Of a DNA stretch of 64,000 nucleotides, positions 12,043 to 23,318 are shown in pieces; position 1 is the stretch's first letter; the number at the start of each line of letters is the position of its first letter. The stretch covers positions 493,074 to 557,073 of the forward strand of contig JAKMXF010000199.1 of NCBI GenBank assembly GCA_024704765.1, read 5' to 3'. Made by a program: the position numbers and the translations under genes. A model generated the notes under the pieces. The model had not been told where the DNA came from. It worked only from the letters and a program-made list of their open reading frames with translations, and made no database searches. The DNA comes from Oopsacas minuta. Its lineage: Eukaryota; Porifera; Hexactinellida; Lyssacinosida; Leucopsacidae.

Positions 12043-13420
12043 CAGTGGAAGCCGGTTAATTGGGACACCTCGGGAGTCAATGTTTTGTCCCGATTACCCG
12101 ATTATGATCTATTAAAGTTTCAAAACTAGTTTTCATGGTCCCAGACCATTATCAGAAACATTATAATACACTACTACTATTATATTCTGATTTATTTAGG
12201 GCATAGTAGGGATAAGTTGTTGTAGTAAGGGTATAGTCCCGTTTCAAGGGGCCATAAAAACTGCATTACTCAAGAATAGCTAAAAATTTTTGAAAGTATA
12301 AACTATATATTAACGAAAAAAGAGTCCATTGTAGTCTGTTTTTTACTGTTAATGACTTCGTCATGAACTTGGGTATCTATCTGCTGGAGCATAGGTAGTA
12401 AATTAGTCATACATTCAACTGAATGAAAATTCTCAAATCATCAACCATTTGTAACATTTGTTCTAGAGAGAGCCTAAAGTTATCACCACCATCATCATCA
12501 TCACCATCACTCTCAGAATCCTCTACTCTGATCTTCTTTCTTGCAATGCCCAACAATTCTACATCAGATACATCCCCACTAACAGGTATTTCACTATCTA
12601 TTGTAATAAAGTTTTCAAACTCATCTAATGACATGTTGGATGGTAGAGAAACGTCATCTAACATATGATCATCGTCAAGATTAAATTCATATCCTTCTGA
12701 TTGAATGAAATCACGTGGAACGAACCCACCTTTTTGATAACATTCTGCTATTGTATTACCTTCTACTGCATCCCAGGCATCCTACATAAGTAAAGTGCGT
12801 CTAAAAGAGTAATTGATTTAGCTATATCAAGGGCATACAAACTGAGATTGCCATCCATTGCATTGATAATACTTGAATTCAAGCGACTTTTATAATGGGC
12901 CTTCCAGTTTTTATCACACCCATATCCATTGGCTGCATTATGCTTGTAGTGTTAGCAGGCAGCAATTTTAGATATATATTGGTCAATGAAACACTCTTTG
13001 GGTGAGCAGAACAGTTGCCCACTAAAAGACATATATTCCTCTTGTTCATTCTAAGGAGCTATCTCACCCTCTTATCCACTTCTTGAAGATGAATCCCGTC
13101 ATCCAGGCGTTTTTTGTTGCTTCGTATAGAATAGGGAGCTTTGATAAATCTTTAGGGAATGAACGCGGTTGTTTACTCTTTCCAATAACAAGGAGGGGTA
13201 CTTCTCCGTACCACTCATATTAGCACAAAGCGTTACTGTAATCCTGTCTTTAGCCTTCTGTCCTCCTGGTAAATCGGTACCTTTGATGCTATATCCCTTA
13301 TCAGGAAAACTTCTGGAATACAACCCCGTCTCTTCCGCATTAAATATGTTTTCTGGAGTAAAATCATCCATGATTGTAGGAAGAATAGTGCTCTTCCAAT
13401 CTTCAGACCATTCAATACTA

Positions 13421-15497
13421 CAGTCAAACCTCTCCATAGTGAACACCTTCGGGACCGATTTTTTTGTTCATTATAGCGAGGTGTTCATTAATGAGAGGTT
13501 ACATTGAAATAGTATAACAATGAAATTTTGATAAGCTATATGAAATGTATTATGATTTAAGTATGCAATGTTAATGTGTTTTTAGCTATTAATTAATTTT
13601 CTCCAAATAATCAGTAAGTTTTGACTGCCTTTGACATGTTCCTTCTGACATTAGCTCTTTGATTGCTGATTCAGCTTTCATTACAGCTCCAAACACCTTA
13701 CTGTCGTTATTGCTGAATGTCTTTATTACATCCAATGAATACAGTACTTCTTTTACTGTTGGAGCTTTTGAGATTGGAATATCTGAGTCGCTTTCTTCAT
13801 CCAATTCTAATGTTTCATTGTCTGCTGGTGATAAATAATTTTCTATTAGCTGTGTTTCCCAATCATCATCAGTATATGCATGCAGTAATTGTTCCTCTTC
13901 ATCGATATTCATGAAGTTAATTCCTGAACAACATTCGATTCCAAGACTGGAAGACAAATCATCAATCATATTTTGGATATTTTCTTCATGGTCAAGATTT
14001 GCGTGTTCATAGAAACCAAATCCAGCATTTGCGAAACATTTCTGAATAGTTTCAGATTTGACATTTTCCCAAGCTTGGGCTGCCCAATGCAACGCATGCT
14101 TAACTGTGATCGATTTAATTAGTCCTTGCCCAGAATCACAAGATTCAACTCTGCTTAGTACATCCATTAAGAGGATCTTCCTATAAGAAAGTTTCATAGA
14201 CTGTATAATTCCTTGATCCATTGGCTGTAATTGGGATGTACAATTTGCAGGAAAAAACTTTAACTCAATATTACTAAATACTGAATGAGGATGACTTGTA
14301 GCATTATCAATGAATACAAGAATCTTTCTCTTTTGTCGCTTCATTTTATTGTTGATATCCTTCAACCATTCTCCAAATATACTACTATCCATCCAAGCCT
14401 TTTTGTTTGCTTTCCATTGCACCGGCATTTGACTAAAGTCCATGTGTTTGAAGCACCTAGGATTCTGACTTTTCCCTATCATCAATAGTTTCAATTTTTC
14501 CGTACCCGACATATTCGCACACAAAAGAATTGTCAACCTATCCTTTGACGTCTTTGTTCCGTTGCAAATTTTGTTTTTCTCTACAAGAGACTTAGTTGGC
14601 AAAACCTTATAGTAGAGACCTGTTTCATCACAATTGAAAATATCTTCAGGGCTGTAACCACCTATTATCGTATGTAATTGTTGCTTCCATGTATCAACAG
14701 TCCCCGGATCAACACTGGCACTTTCACCGCATAGTGTCTTGAATGCTATATTGTACCTTGACCTGAACTTTTCCAACCAGCCATTAGAGGCTTTGAATGG
14801 TATACCTAGTTGTTCGGCAAAATCTATACCCTTTGCTTGTAAGATAGGTCCTGAAATTGGTATATTCTTTGATCTAGCTGTTACAAACCACTGCCAAATA
14901 AGATCATTAACTTCACAATGACTAGACAATCTAACTCGCTTCATTTGTGGGTTACAGTTTTCTTCGCAAGCCATTTGGATTTCCTGTTTCTTCTTAAGAA
15001 TGTTATTTACGGCTCCCACAGATATACCAAATCGATCAGCTACATCACGCTGGCTGTGCGTTGAGGCAAATTCTATTACATTGAGCTTTTCGGATATTGT
15101 AAGATTTTTCCTTTTTAGTGACATCACGGATAGATGGCTTAAATAACCTGAGTTGGTAGAGTAATTCTAAACTACGTATTAGTACGTTATACGTTGGCAA
15201 TTGATAACTTATTAGTATTATATGCATATGTGACATTATCTTTTCACGCTTTTCATATAACACTGTTTATTTTGTATTCAGAAACCTGACCCATGTTCAC
15301 TAATTGGAGGTTCATTCTAATTGAGATACTTATAAAATGTTCAAATAAGGTGTTCACTATTCACAGTATAGAGGTGTTCATTAAAGAGAGGTTCTTATAA
15401 ATATTATTTGATAGGGAAATATTTGGGACCAGAATATAGTGTTCACTATTTGGAGGTGTTCACTAATGAGAGGTGTTCACTATTGGAGGTTTGACTG
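13421..15497 (-). mobile_element. Young Tigger element, copy A (intact)
   Basis: 2077 bp, flanked by TA (13419-13420 and 15498-15499). Ends are CAGTCAAACCTCTCCATAG and CACTATTGGAGGTTTGACTG on the plus strand. The termini contain many copies of the word AGTGAACACCT and its complement AGGTGTTCACT, probably transposase binding sites. It has the same length and the same internal layout as copy B (29606-31682) in opposite orientation, and no base difference was seen in the stretches compared by eye. It lies inside the older Tigger at 12043-16534. Confidence 0.95.
13589..15127 (-). CDS. Tigger/pogo transposase, intact, copy A
   Basis: A 512-residue open frame without stops. Residues 1-50 form a psq/CENP-B N-terminal helix-turn-helix (SQRDVADRFGISVGAVNNIL). 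Residues 70-135 form the CENPB-type second DNA-binding domain (ISGPILQAKGIDFAEQL, GWLEKFRSRY). The DDE_1 core has D167 in FNCDETGLYYK, D274 in VFIDNATSHPH and D304 in SQLQPMDQGI. The 29-residue spacing of the last two fits the DD29-30D signature of pogo/Tigger. The C-terminal 100 residues are acidic. It should cut and paste its own element at TA sites. All key residues are present, so activity is possible. The start is the first of two adjacent Met codons. It is identical to the protein at 29976-31514. Confidence 0.95.
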   Translation of the reverse strand: MMSLKRKNLTISEKLNVIEFASTHSQRDVADRFGISVGAVNNILKKKQEIQMACEENCNPQMKRVRLSSHCEVNDLIWQWFVTARSKNIPISGPILQAKGIDFAEQLGIPFKASNGWLEKFRSRYNIAFKTLCGESASVDPGTVDTWKQQLHTIIGGYSPEDIFNCDETGLYYKVLPTKSLVEKNKICNGTKTSKDRLTILLCANMSGTEKLKLLMIGKSQNPRCFKHMDFSQMPVQWKANKKAWMDSSIFGEWLKDINNKMKRQKRKILVFIDNATSHPHSVFSNIELKFFPANCTSQLQPMDQGIIQSMKLSYRKILLMDVLSRVESCDSGQGLIKSITVKHALHWAAQAWENVKSETIQKCFANAGFGFYEHANLDHEENIQNMIDDLSSSLGIECCSGINFMNIDEEEQLLHAYTDDDWETQLIENYLSPADNETLELDEESDSDIPISKAPTVKEVLYSLDVIKTFSNNDSKVFGAVMKAESAIKELMSEGTCQRQSKLTDYLEKIN

Positions 15498-16204
15498 TAG
15501 CATGTTGTTTTTCTCCTTGTTTTTGCTTATAGATTAGATCGTGACGAAGTTTCCACCGTTCCAGCTACTCATCAGTAGGAATACAATCAGAACCATTGGC
15601 GAGAGCAATTTCAGTTGCTTTTTTTCTCAAAATTACTCCTGAAATGCGCGGACCTTGTGTTAATTTTTGTTTAAGCCACAAAAATAGAGCATTACCAACA
15701 TATTCTTCTTTAGAGTTTCTTTGACCTTTGCGCATTCCATTACCACTATTTTCAAATTGTTCAAATATTTCGTCTTTCAATGATGCTAATCTTGATACTT
15801 GCGAAGTAGAGATACCGTACTTGACTGTTACGCTTTTCTGAGTAACACGACCTCCAACTTCGAACTCCTTTAGTAATTTAACTTTCTCCTGTTGTGCTAG
15901 ATCATTCCGTGATTTAGAAGTCGTCATGGAGAGTTGTGCTACGGTTACGATAGTTGGTAGAAAAGTAAATAATTAAAGTTTAAACAATTACTGCAACCTC
16001 AATTTTCCGTACTCCATAGGACCATTCAAAACGTTTGGATAACCAAAAGTTTGGATTATTGAGGTAATTTATGCATGGTGGAATAGGGAATGCGACCTGA
16101 GGCGGGTGAGCAAAGTTATCATCTTAGTCTTGTAAATTGTATCGAATTGGTGTTGTTGATTGTAGAATATTAAAATTCCCAGTTTTAAAACCAAACCACA
16201 TTAC

Positions 16205-16440
16205 AATGATCATTAATAAATATACAATTTGGATTAATTGGGATTTCCATCCCAATTAACCGACTATGAAATTTCATATAATCAATTAATCGGGATAAGA
16301 AATCTCGATTAACCGATTAGTAACTTCATATAATTGGTTAATCGGGATAAGAAATCCCAATTGAACCGATTAGGAACTTTCAAATTTTCAATTAATCGGG
16401 AAAAAAATCCCGATTAATCGATTCGAAGTCCCAATTATCC
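16205..16440. repeat. Subterminal tandem repeat of the outer Tigger
   Basis: Four to five copies of a roughly 60-bp unit with words AATTAATCGGGATAAGAAAT and CCCGATTAACCGATTAG. Each unit contains the word in both orientations, so each copy can fold back on itself. The words are shared with the terminal repeat at 16480-16534, so the array probably arose by amplification of the transposase-binding end. Confidence 0.7.
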
Positions 16441-16534
16441 GACGAGTTTTCTATGTAAAAATCTGTTCCCCAACTTTTGTCCCGTTTAAGCGGATATCCC
16501 GATTATCCGAGTCCCGATTAAGCGGCTTCCACTG

Positions 16535-17296
16535 TATAGAGATTTAGTAGATTTGTACAAGAATTTTAGCTGAGACACTTACTGATTATGAGTCCAATCG
16601 CCTAAACACCGAAAGTACGACCATTATGTGGTGTAAATCAATAGTTCTTATTCAAGCGAACAGGGATTTCAGTACAGTCTATATACATAATTACATGTTT
16701 TCTCCTTTCCAAATTATTCAAGTGTACATTGACTATCTAAACTCGCGAGCCGAACGAGCGAGAAATATTTTGTAGATATATACGGTTCTGGCCAATGTAG
16801 AGGGGAAATGAGAGCTCCTTACAGGGATATGACACAAATATATATATATTTTACAGGTAAGAAACAAGTATAATTTTTGAAAATTCGCATGAATGTTTGT
16901 ATTGATTAGAGAAACGCATGAACTGTAATCGGTAGAGAGAGAGAGAGAGAGAGAAAATTTAGTGAGTACGGGTCGCCCGTGCTCACTAAATTTATGGCCC
17001 CTTGCCCACTCGACGCTACTGCGTGTAAGTACGAGGCGCAAGGAGGGGGGTGACGGTCCGGTTTAAGGCCGGTATGTCCCCCTCAATGTCAATCTACATC
17101 TTAGACAGCAGTTAGTCCAACTTTTCCAGGGATTTCCCAAGTATTCAGCTCATTTGGATTGTCCCGTACAACATGTCAAGAACAAGATTGTCTTCGAGTT
17201 GATAAATGCTTGGAACGTCCTCGAAAGCATTGTTTTATGGAAATACTATGTATCACCTATACACCTCCTCCTATGATGTGGAATACCTGAGCAGGT
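16535..17296. other. Spacer with a GA microsatellite and an 18-bp hairpin
   Basis: A (GA)n tract at about 16933-16954 is followed directly by an inverted repeat: AAATTTAGTGAGTACGGG (16955-16972), loop TCG, and CCCGTGCTCACTAAATTT (16976-16993), 17 of 18 bases pairing. The GC-rich segment 17019-17085 (GAGGCGCAAGGAGGGGGGTG) resembles 20838-20905 (GAGGCGCGAGGGGGGTCTTG), so both belong to one dispersed repeat. A minus-strand ORF here (17041-16733) has no recognisable content. Confidence 0.55.
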
Positions 17297-17815
17297 CTCT
17301 ACGTAAATTTTAAGATTTCAACCATTCGTTTACTGTAATTGTCATAAAAACAACAACAAATTTTACACAAGAGAATTTAAAAAATCCCAAAAATCAGTTT
17401 CAGCTAACTTTGTTACCCCATGGTAGTAGGTATCTACGTATATTTTAAGATTTCAACTATTTATTACTTTATATTCATAAAAACAGCAATTTGCATATGA
17501 ATAGCTAAAATTTCAAAATTAGGATTCAGTACAACTGATTACCTTGTATGTCTGTTGAGAGCAAGTCTCTCGTATATTTAGAAATTTCAGCTATTAGTTT
17601 TGTTTATATAAAGAAAAAATAAGGATTTTGCTTATGAGAATATAGAAAATCCGAAATTTAGTTTCAGGGTACTTAGTTACCCCTGGGTAACCGTTTGGAG
17701 CAAGCCTGTATGAAATTTTATTATTTGGCTAATTTGTTTACTTTATATTGATAAAAATACCAATACATTTACATATAATTAACCCAAAAGCGTGAAAATC
17801 GGATTTAGCATGTTC
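17297..17815. repeat. Tandem repeat of about 138 bp, four diverged copies
   Basis: Copies start near 17297, 17432, 17563 and 17703. The shared order of words is TCTACGTA.ATTTTAAGATTTCA, TTTACTTTATATTCATAAAAA, then CAAAATTAGGATTCAG or CCGAAATTTAGTTTCAG, then a GTTACCCC-like word. Divergence is high. The Tigger at 17826 begins immediately to the right. Confidence 0.7.
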
Positions 17816-17825
17816 GATATGCGTA

Positions 17826-20039
17826 CAGTCGAACCTCCGAGATCCGGGCAGTGTGGGACCAGAGGGTGCCCGGATCTTAGAATTTGCCCGGATCTCGGAA
17901 ATATCAATATTTTCATGGTTTTGCCTGAGCATATACACTTGTTATTGTTCCAAGTTCTCTTAAAACCTAACTACTACTACTAACTTGTGTATGTTTAATA
18001 CTCACCTATGAATTACTTCACTCTTTATATTTACACATACTGGATTAAGATATCGGTATTATACTTCTAAGATACGGGTCTAGAATGTAGATACTATATT
18101 TAACGAAATGTTTTAAATTTCCTCATATATGATATACACAGTGTTCAATCTAATTACTTAGAACTAATCATTCATAGCAACTGTACCCAAGAGGAAAAGA
18201 CGTGATATCACTATTGAAAAGAAGCTGGAAATAATTGGCGAACTTGGTAAAGGGAAGTCACAAAGGGTGGTTGCAGATATATTCCAAGTTGAGAAATCAA
18301 CTATTAACAATATTTGGAGAGATAAAGAGAAAATTAAGCGTTACATTACAATAAATGATAATCCGACTTTAGTAAAGAAACGATGCATTATCGAAAAATA
18401 CAGTTTGAAGATTTAGATAAGGCATGCAACATATGGTTTCTCCAGCAACGCTCAAAAGGTGCACCAATATCAGGTCCCCTACTTCAGGAGAAAGCACTAC
18501 AATTATTTCCCAAGCTTTACCCCCATCATGAGGTTGGAACATTCAAGGGCAGCTCTGGTTGGTTACACAAGTTCTGTAGGCGCCACGGTATATGTGCAAT
18601 TCAACTTCAAGGAGAATCACTGTTAGCCAATACCTCAGCTATTCAACCATTTAAATGTGACTTGTTAAAAATAATTGAAATAAGAGGATACACTAAAGAT
18701 CAAATTTTTAACGCAGATGAAACTGGTTTGTGGTGACGAATGTTGCCCTTAAGGTCGCTAGTTTCAGTTGATGAAAGAAATCCAAAGAATTTTAAGCAAT
18801 CAAAGGATAGGGTAACCATACTTGCATGTGCAAATGCCTCTGGAAGTTGTCGTCTCCCTTTGACGTTTATCCACAAGAGTAGTAAACCTCGATGTTTCAA
18901 GCACATGCACATAGAAAGTCTTCCTGTTCATTACTTCGCACAACATAAATCATGGATGGATTCCAAGGTGTTTTTAGATTGGTTTTAACTTAAGTTTGTA
19001 ACACACGTGAAGCAATTTTGTCGCGAAGTAGGTATAGAATGTAAAATTCTACTTCTCCTCGATAATTCCCCAGCTCATCTCTCTGCTGATAAACTACAGT
19101 CTGAAGATAGGACAGTAACTGCCATGTTTTTACCTGCCAACACGACATCACTCATACAACCTATGGACCAAGGCATTTTAGAATCAGTGAAAAGGAGATA
19201 CAAAAATTACTCTTGCGTCACCTCATTCTTGAAGAAAAAACATCACATCTACCTATTCCTGCAGTTTTAAAAGAGCTAACAATACAACATTCAGTATATT
19301 GGGCAGCACAAGCATGGAGTGAAACAACCACTGATTGTTTATCACGGGGTTGGAATAACCTACTCAGACCAGATGATAATATGATGACTACGAGAGGTAT
19401 AGACTCAGACGCTGAATCAGCTGAAATTTCTGGACTATTCCAGGAATTGGGTTCTTCAGATACAGAAGATTGGTTAAAAGATGATTATCTTGATCCGGGA
19501 TTTGAAATCATAACTGATGAAGAAATTGTTTCCCATGTTCAAAACGAGAGAACTGAAACAGAACTTGATCCTGACTCGGATAATGAACAATTCAAAGCTT
19601 AGTGACACCTTCAGAGGCATATAAAGCTTTAGGTGTTGCACTGCAATGGCTGGAGTCTTTGGGTGATGTTGATATCGAGCACTTGCTACTCGTCAAGAGA
19701 TGGAGAGATAGGGCTGCCGGGGCAAGAACATATACCCAATCATCAATTCGTCAGTTTCCTAATCATTAGATTCACATCATATTTCATATTCACACATATG
19801 ATATGGACAATAGTCACAATACGTACCAATAAATAGTATATACGTATTTCTAAGTTATGAGTAATTACATTGGGATGGACTACCAGGTTAGAAATGCGTT
19901 TGACATTAATTACTGTCAAGTCTTGAGATAGGGTAAAATTGTATAAAATTGGGATGTAATTTTAAATTGAAACAAAAATGGGTGCCCAGTTGAGGGAAGT
20001 GCCCGTATCTTGGAGGTCCGGATCTCGAAGGTTCGACTG
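17826..20039 (+). mobile_element. Tigger/pogo element 3
   Basis: Starts CAGTCGAACCTCCGAGATCC and ends GGATCTCGAAGGTTCGACTG, with TA on both sides (17824-17825 and 20040-20041). It is 2214 bp. The terminal repeats continue inward with GCCCGGATCT words repeated in both orientations (for example 17858-17895). The body is complete, but its transposase gene is broken. Confidence 0.93.
18180..19602 (+). pseudogene. Tigger/pogo transposase, recently disabled
   Basis: The protein order is complete. VPKRKRRDITIEKKLEIIGE opens the psq helix-turn-helix (RVVADIFQVEKSTINNIW). The CENPB domain has GAPISGPLLQEKALQLF and GWLHKFCRRHG. The DDE_1 core has FNADETGLW (first Asp), LLLLDNSPAHLS (second Asp) and SLIQPMDQGILESVK (third Asp). 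The acidic C-terminus ends near 19600. Defects are few: no ATG at the expected start, a frameshift near 18380, TGA at 18734, TAA near 18986 and a frameshift near 19215-19265. It is related to, but clearly diverged from, the young Tigger protein. Confidence 0.9.
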
Positions 20040-20938
20040 TATTGGTGGAGTTTTATTGAATTCTATTAACTTCCTTGATAAACACTATAAATACATAGTT
20101 TTACGACAATAATAAAATTGCATGGCGTAAATCCTTTCCTTGACAACGGTCAAATAGACAAACAAAATATACAGAGAAACACCCAACAATTGAGATTTAA
20201 TGATATAGATACTATTGATGTGTAAATATCCTGTTGTTTTTTTGAATATGTGTCACAATTAGGAACATCCCAAAATGTACATTGATACTAGCTCTCAACG
20301 GCTACAAAGAAGGTTGATCTTACAAAATAATTCAATAACATATAAGCCATATAAGTATATTTGTGAACTACATTGTTCTAAATATATCTATATTATAATA
20401 CTTAAAGGGCCGTCAATTTGGAGGATAATGGATACCTCGAGGCGGAATGGACGAGCTAAAGGCTAGTAGATATGTATATTCACATATTATTGCAATTTAC
20501 TAATATAGGCGTATTTGAGAAAATGTCTCATTCTTATCCACCCACTAGTAGTATTTCTCGTGTTTCAGAAGTATATATAGTAATTGCTAATTTTTATAAT
20601 TATATACGGTATAGCTGTTAGCGCATTGACGAAGCTCTGCAGCGTTGCTATTTACCAAACAACAATACCGAAGTAGGGACTACCTATAGCTACTCTACAT
20701 GGATGGAGGTGGTTGGTAGCTTACCGTACTTGTTAATAAGACTTTCAGGATTATGTGCTCGATTTGTTTCGGCGCCAAATTCACCTCATTCTTTGTGTCT
20801 AGTCTTGCCGGTTGTTGCGCCAATCCGAACTTTCTGAAGCGTGTAGATATGAGGCGCGAGGGGGGTCTTGACAGTTTGGTTTGAGGCTCGCATATTACTG
20901 AGGGAACTTAGACCTATATTTCTGTGTTAGTTCTATGG
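20040..20938. other. Spacer with dispersed repeat copy 2
   Basis: No coding sequence recognised. Bases 20750-20840 are the second copy of the dispersed repeat at 11705-11800, and 20838-20905 match the GC-rich patch at 17019-17085. The remainder is AT-rich. Confidence 0.5.
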
Positions 20939-21551
20939 CGAGCGTTTCTTAACCTTTTCATGCCTCAGCACCCGTGTAATCAGTCCTAGCAATTGAGCAC
21001 CCCTTACATGGAACTACAAGTATTACAGTGCCCCTGTGTAACAAGGATGAAATATGACAAGAAATGCACTGTTTGATAATTGATTGTATTAACTTAGATT
21101 ATTCCATAAAATCATCACCCCACTTGTGTATTTTTGACATTCTTAGAATTTACTGATACCAAAATCACAAAAATACTGATATGGAATCCAGTTCCATGGA
21201 ACAAATCGGTTTTACTTTACGCATAGTTTTATTTTTCAGCTTATGGGTCCGTTTTAGATACCGATTTCCTAAATGGAATTTCAGTTCAATGGAACTTGAT
21301 TCCATACCAGTTAATTATTCCCTGTTACAAACCTGTGACAGATAAGAACTCAAGTAAGTAACGCAGAAAGGAATATAAGTTAAATATAACTAATTTAAAG
21401 CTATACATTACTATAATTAGTAAAGACAGCTGAATGTTTCGATACTCATCCCGAAGCATCTCCCAGCCTGAAATGCTATCTAGAATCTAAATATAAACAT
21501 CGTTTAGCACATAGTTGAATCCTTATCCTCACTCCAGGTTGAGAAACGCTG
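20939..21551. mobile_element. Non-autonomous hAT element (MITE-like, 613 bp)
   Basis: The left end reads CGAGCGTTTCTTAACCTTTT. The right end reads AGGTTGAGAAACGCTG, whose complement CAGCGTTTCTCAACCT is the classic hAT terminus of the CAGNGTTTCTCAACC type. The flanks TTCTATGG and CTCTATGG form an 8-bp target duplication with one mismatch. No transposase frame lies between, so it depends on a related hAT element elsewhere. Similar terminal words occur at 37618. Confidence 0.75.
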
Positions 21552-23318
21552 CTCTATGGGTTCGAAAACAAACGAAGGGTGCTTGAGCCCTTCCTGCCCC
21601 CACCAAACTCGTTAAGGACTTAGTGATTTAGTGATCGATGCCCCTATAACACTAGCGATATGGCGATGGGAAGGGAGGAAGTTTCTTCGGTTATGACGCT
21701 AGCAAGTCATAAACGCTAACGTTTTACGTACACTAGCGTTTTGGAGATACTCTGTTCTGTGCCGAATACTAGCGATGCAGGAAATAAATCCTCTGAGACA
21801 ACACCTTACGCAGTGATATCCTTTTCGCTCATTACAGTAAGAATATGAACCAACACTACGACCTTGGAGGACATAAGGAAATTGTGGATATTTTAGGCAT
21901 TCCTCGAAATTGCTAATATTGAATATTTCGTCGGATATTATCCAAATGTGTACAAGTGTTCTGATCTTATTTTGTTCCAGTCAATTTATTTAATTTGCAT
22001 TGTCTCAGAAATTCATAGACCAACTGACATGAGAATTCTGGATGTTGGCCTCCTAGCAGAGGTATTTTCTACCTTTCATTGCAGCGAATGTGTTGTAAGT
22101 CTTTCCCTTTACAAAGAAAAATGGATTAATGGATTCAAACATACAGATAATGGATCATACATATCCGTAGAGTGCTATGGCTGTACACTCTATTGGTATG
22201 TGGAAGCGTAATCTTCACAAGCTATCTACAATATTCGATATGCCCCCACCAGTTTAGAGCATGCTATCTCCATATCTGAACCGTCTGGAAACTGTTACAA
22301 ATGTTGTAGTAGGGCTGCCATGTCTGATGGCGCTAAACAGCTTCGCCAAAGATCAGGCTGTGAAGTATCACCTGAATCTAATGCTACCAAAGTAACCGTG
22401 GGCTTTGATAGTTCCTGGAAGACCAGAGATTCTATTCCAACATAGGATTCGGTGCTGTTATATCTACAGACACCAAGAAGGTACTTGACTACGAAATCAT
22501 GAATCGTTTCTCTGAGAAGTGCTCTATATGGACAGAGGAGAAACAGAAAGATCGGCCATCCGAATACGAGAAGTGGTTAGAACGTCATAATCCAAACTGC
22601 AATCGAAACTACACTGGATCTTCTCAAAGTATGGACCCGAAATAGCGAAGAGGACTTGGGACGCTCGTTAGAGAAGAACCACCTGGCATGCTCGGTTTTT
22701 ACCAGATATGGAGATTCAGCAAGTGGGAGAACTAAATCCATCCAATCTTGTGAAGATTCGAGGAGAGGAATGTAAAAAGCATATAGTCAAACGTGTGAAG
22801 AAGAAGAAGTATGAACATAATACTTTTGTACAACTCGCGCTATCTGAATGGAAGGTTGAGTAAATTGCGGCAAATTACTCTACTGTCATCTATCAACACT
22901 TTGGTTTATCATCAGTCAAGCTGTGTCCTGCTTTACAAATACTAGTTGATAATTGTGCAGGGGATCATTCTGGCTGTCTAACTGGAGAAATCATGGTATC
23001 GGTGGAGAAACCCATCAGGTTCTTCAGCACCGATGCTCTGACAACCTTCAAAACCAATTGACATAGAAAAGGTGAAGGAAATGTTCAATACTTGTGCAAA
23101 AGAAGAAATTTGTAACCATCTGACATTAAGACTGAATCAAAATGCTAATGAATCCTTGCATAACATTATATGGAGTCTCTCTCCCAAAAGAAAGAACTTA
23201 TCACCTCAATCTATTTAGGATTAGTACTGCTATCGCTGTCCTAACCTTTAACGAAGTGGAATCTTCATGGCCTCTCTCCCTCTTTGATGACTTGTAGTGC
23301 AATTATGAAACGAGAATA

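Larger units (their letters stand above)
12407..15927 (-). pseudogene. Tigger/pogo transposase, old copy, split and decayed
   Basis: Read on the minus strand from ATG at 15927. The N-terminal 120 residues begin MTTSKSRNDLAQQEKVKLLK and carry a psq/CENP-B type helix-turn-helix (VTVKYGISTSQVSRL), then a second DNA-binding block (RISGVILRKKATEIA). After a stop the frame reaches GEKQHA, where the inner Tigger inserted at a TA. It resumes at 13418 as SIEWSEDWKSTILP, then IFNAEETGLYSRSFPDKGYS (the family has DETGL, so the first catalytic Asp is replaced by Glu). Further pieces include CANMSGTEKYP, LVGNCSAHPKS and TTSIMQPMDMG (third Asp). The C-terminal part 12664-12407 is an acidic tail. Several stops and shifts make it inactive. 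Confidence 0.82.
12043..16534 (-). mobile_element. Outer Tigger/pogo element, interrupted by a younger Tigger
   Basis: The ends are CAGTGGAAGCCGGTTAAT at 12043 and ATTAAGCGGCTTCCACTG ending at 16534, each beside TA. Without the 2079-bp inner insertion (2077 bp plus one TA) it is about 2.4 kb, normal for a Tigger element. The right subterminal zone, about 16205-16440, holds four to five copies of a 60-bp unit built from CCCGATTAACCGATTAG-type words that also occur in the terminal repeat. The left zone 12043-12130 carries the same words. Confidence 0.85.

Noticed and set aside
12423-13507. Plus-strand ORFs opposite the old Tigger gene (12423-12668, 13169-13507)
   Set aside because: They are complements of the real Tigger reading on the minus strand.
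13717-14921. Small plus-strand ORFs inside young Tigger copy A, with identical counterparts in copy B
   Set aside because: They are antisense shadows of the 512-residue transposase, duplicated because the element is duplicated.
16733-17041. 102-codon minus ORF
   Set aside because: It runs through the GA microsatellite and hairpin and has low-complexity content.
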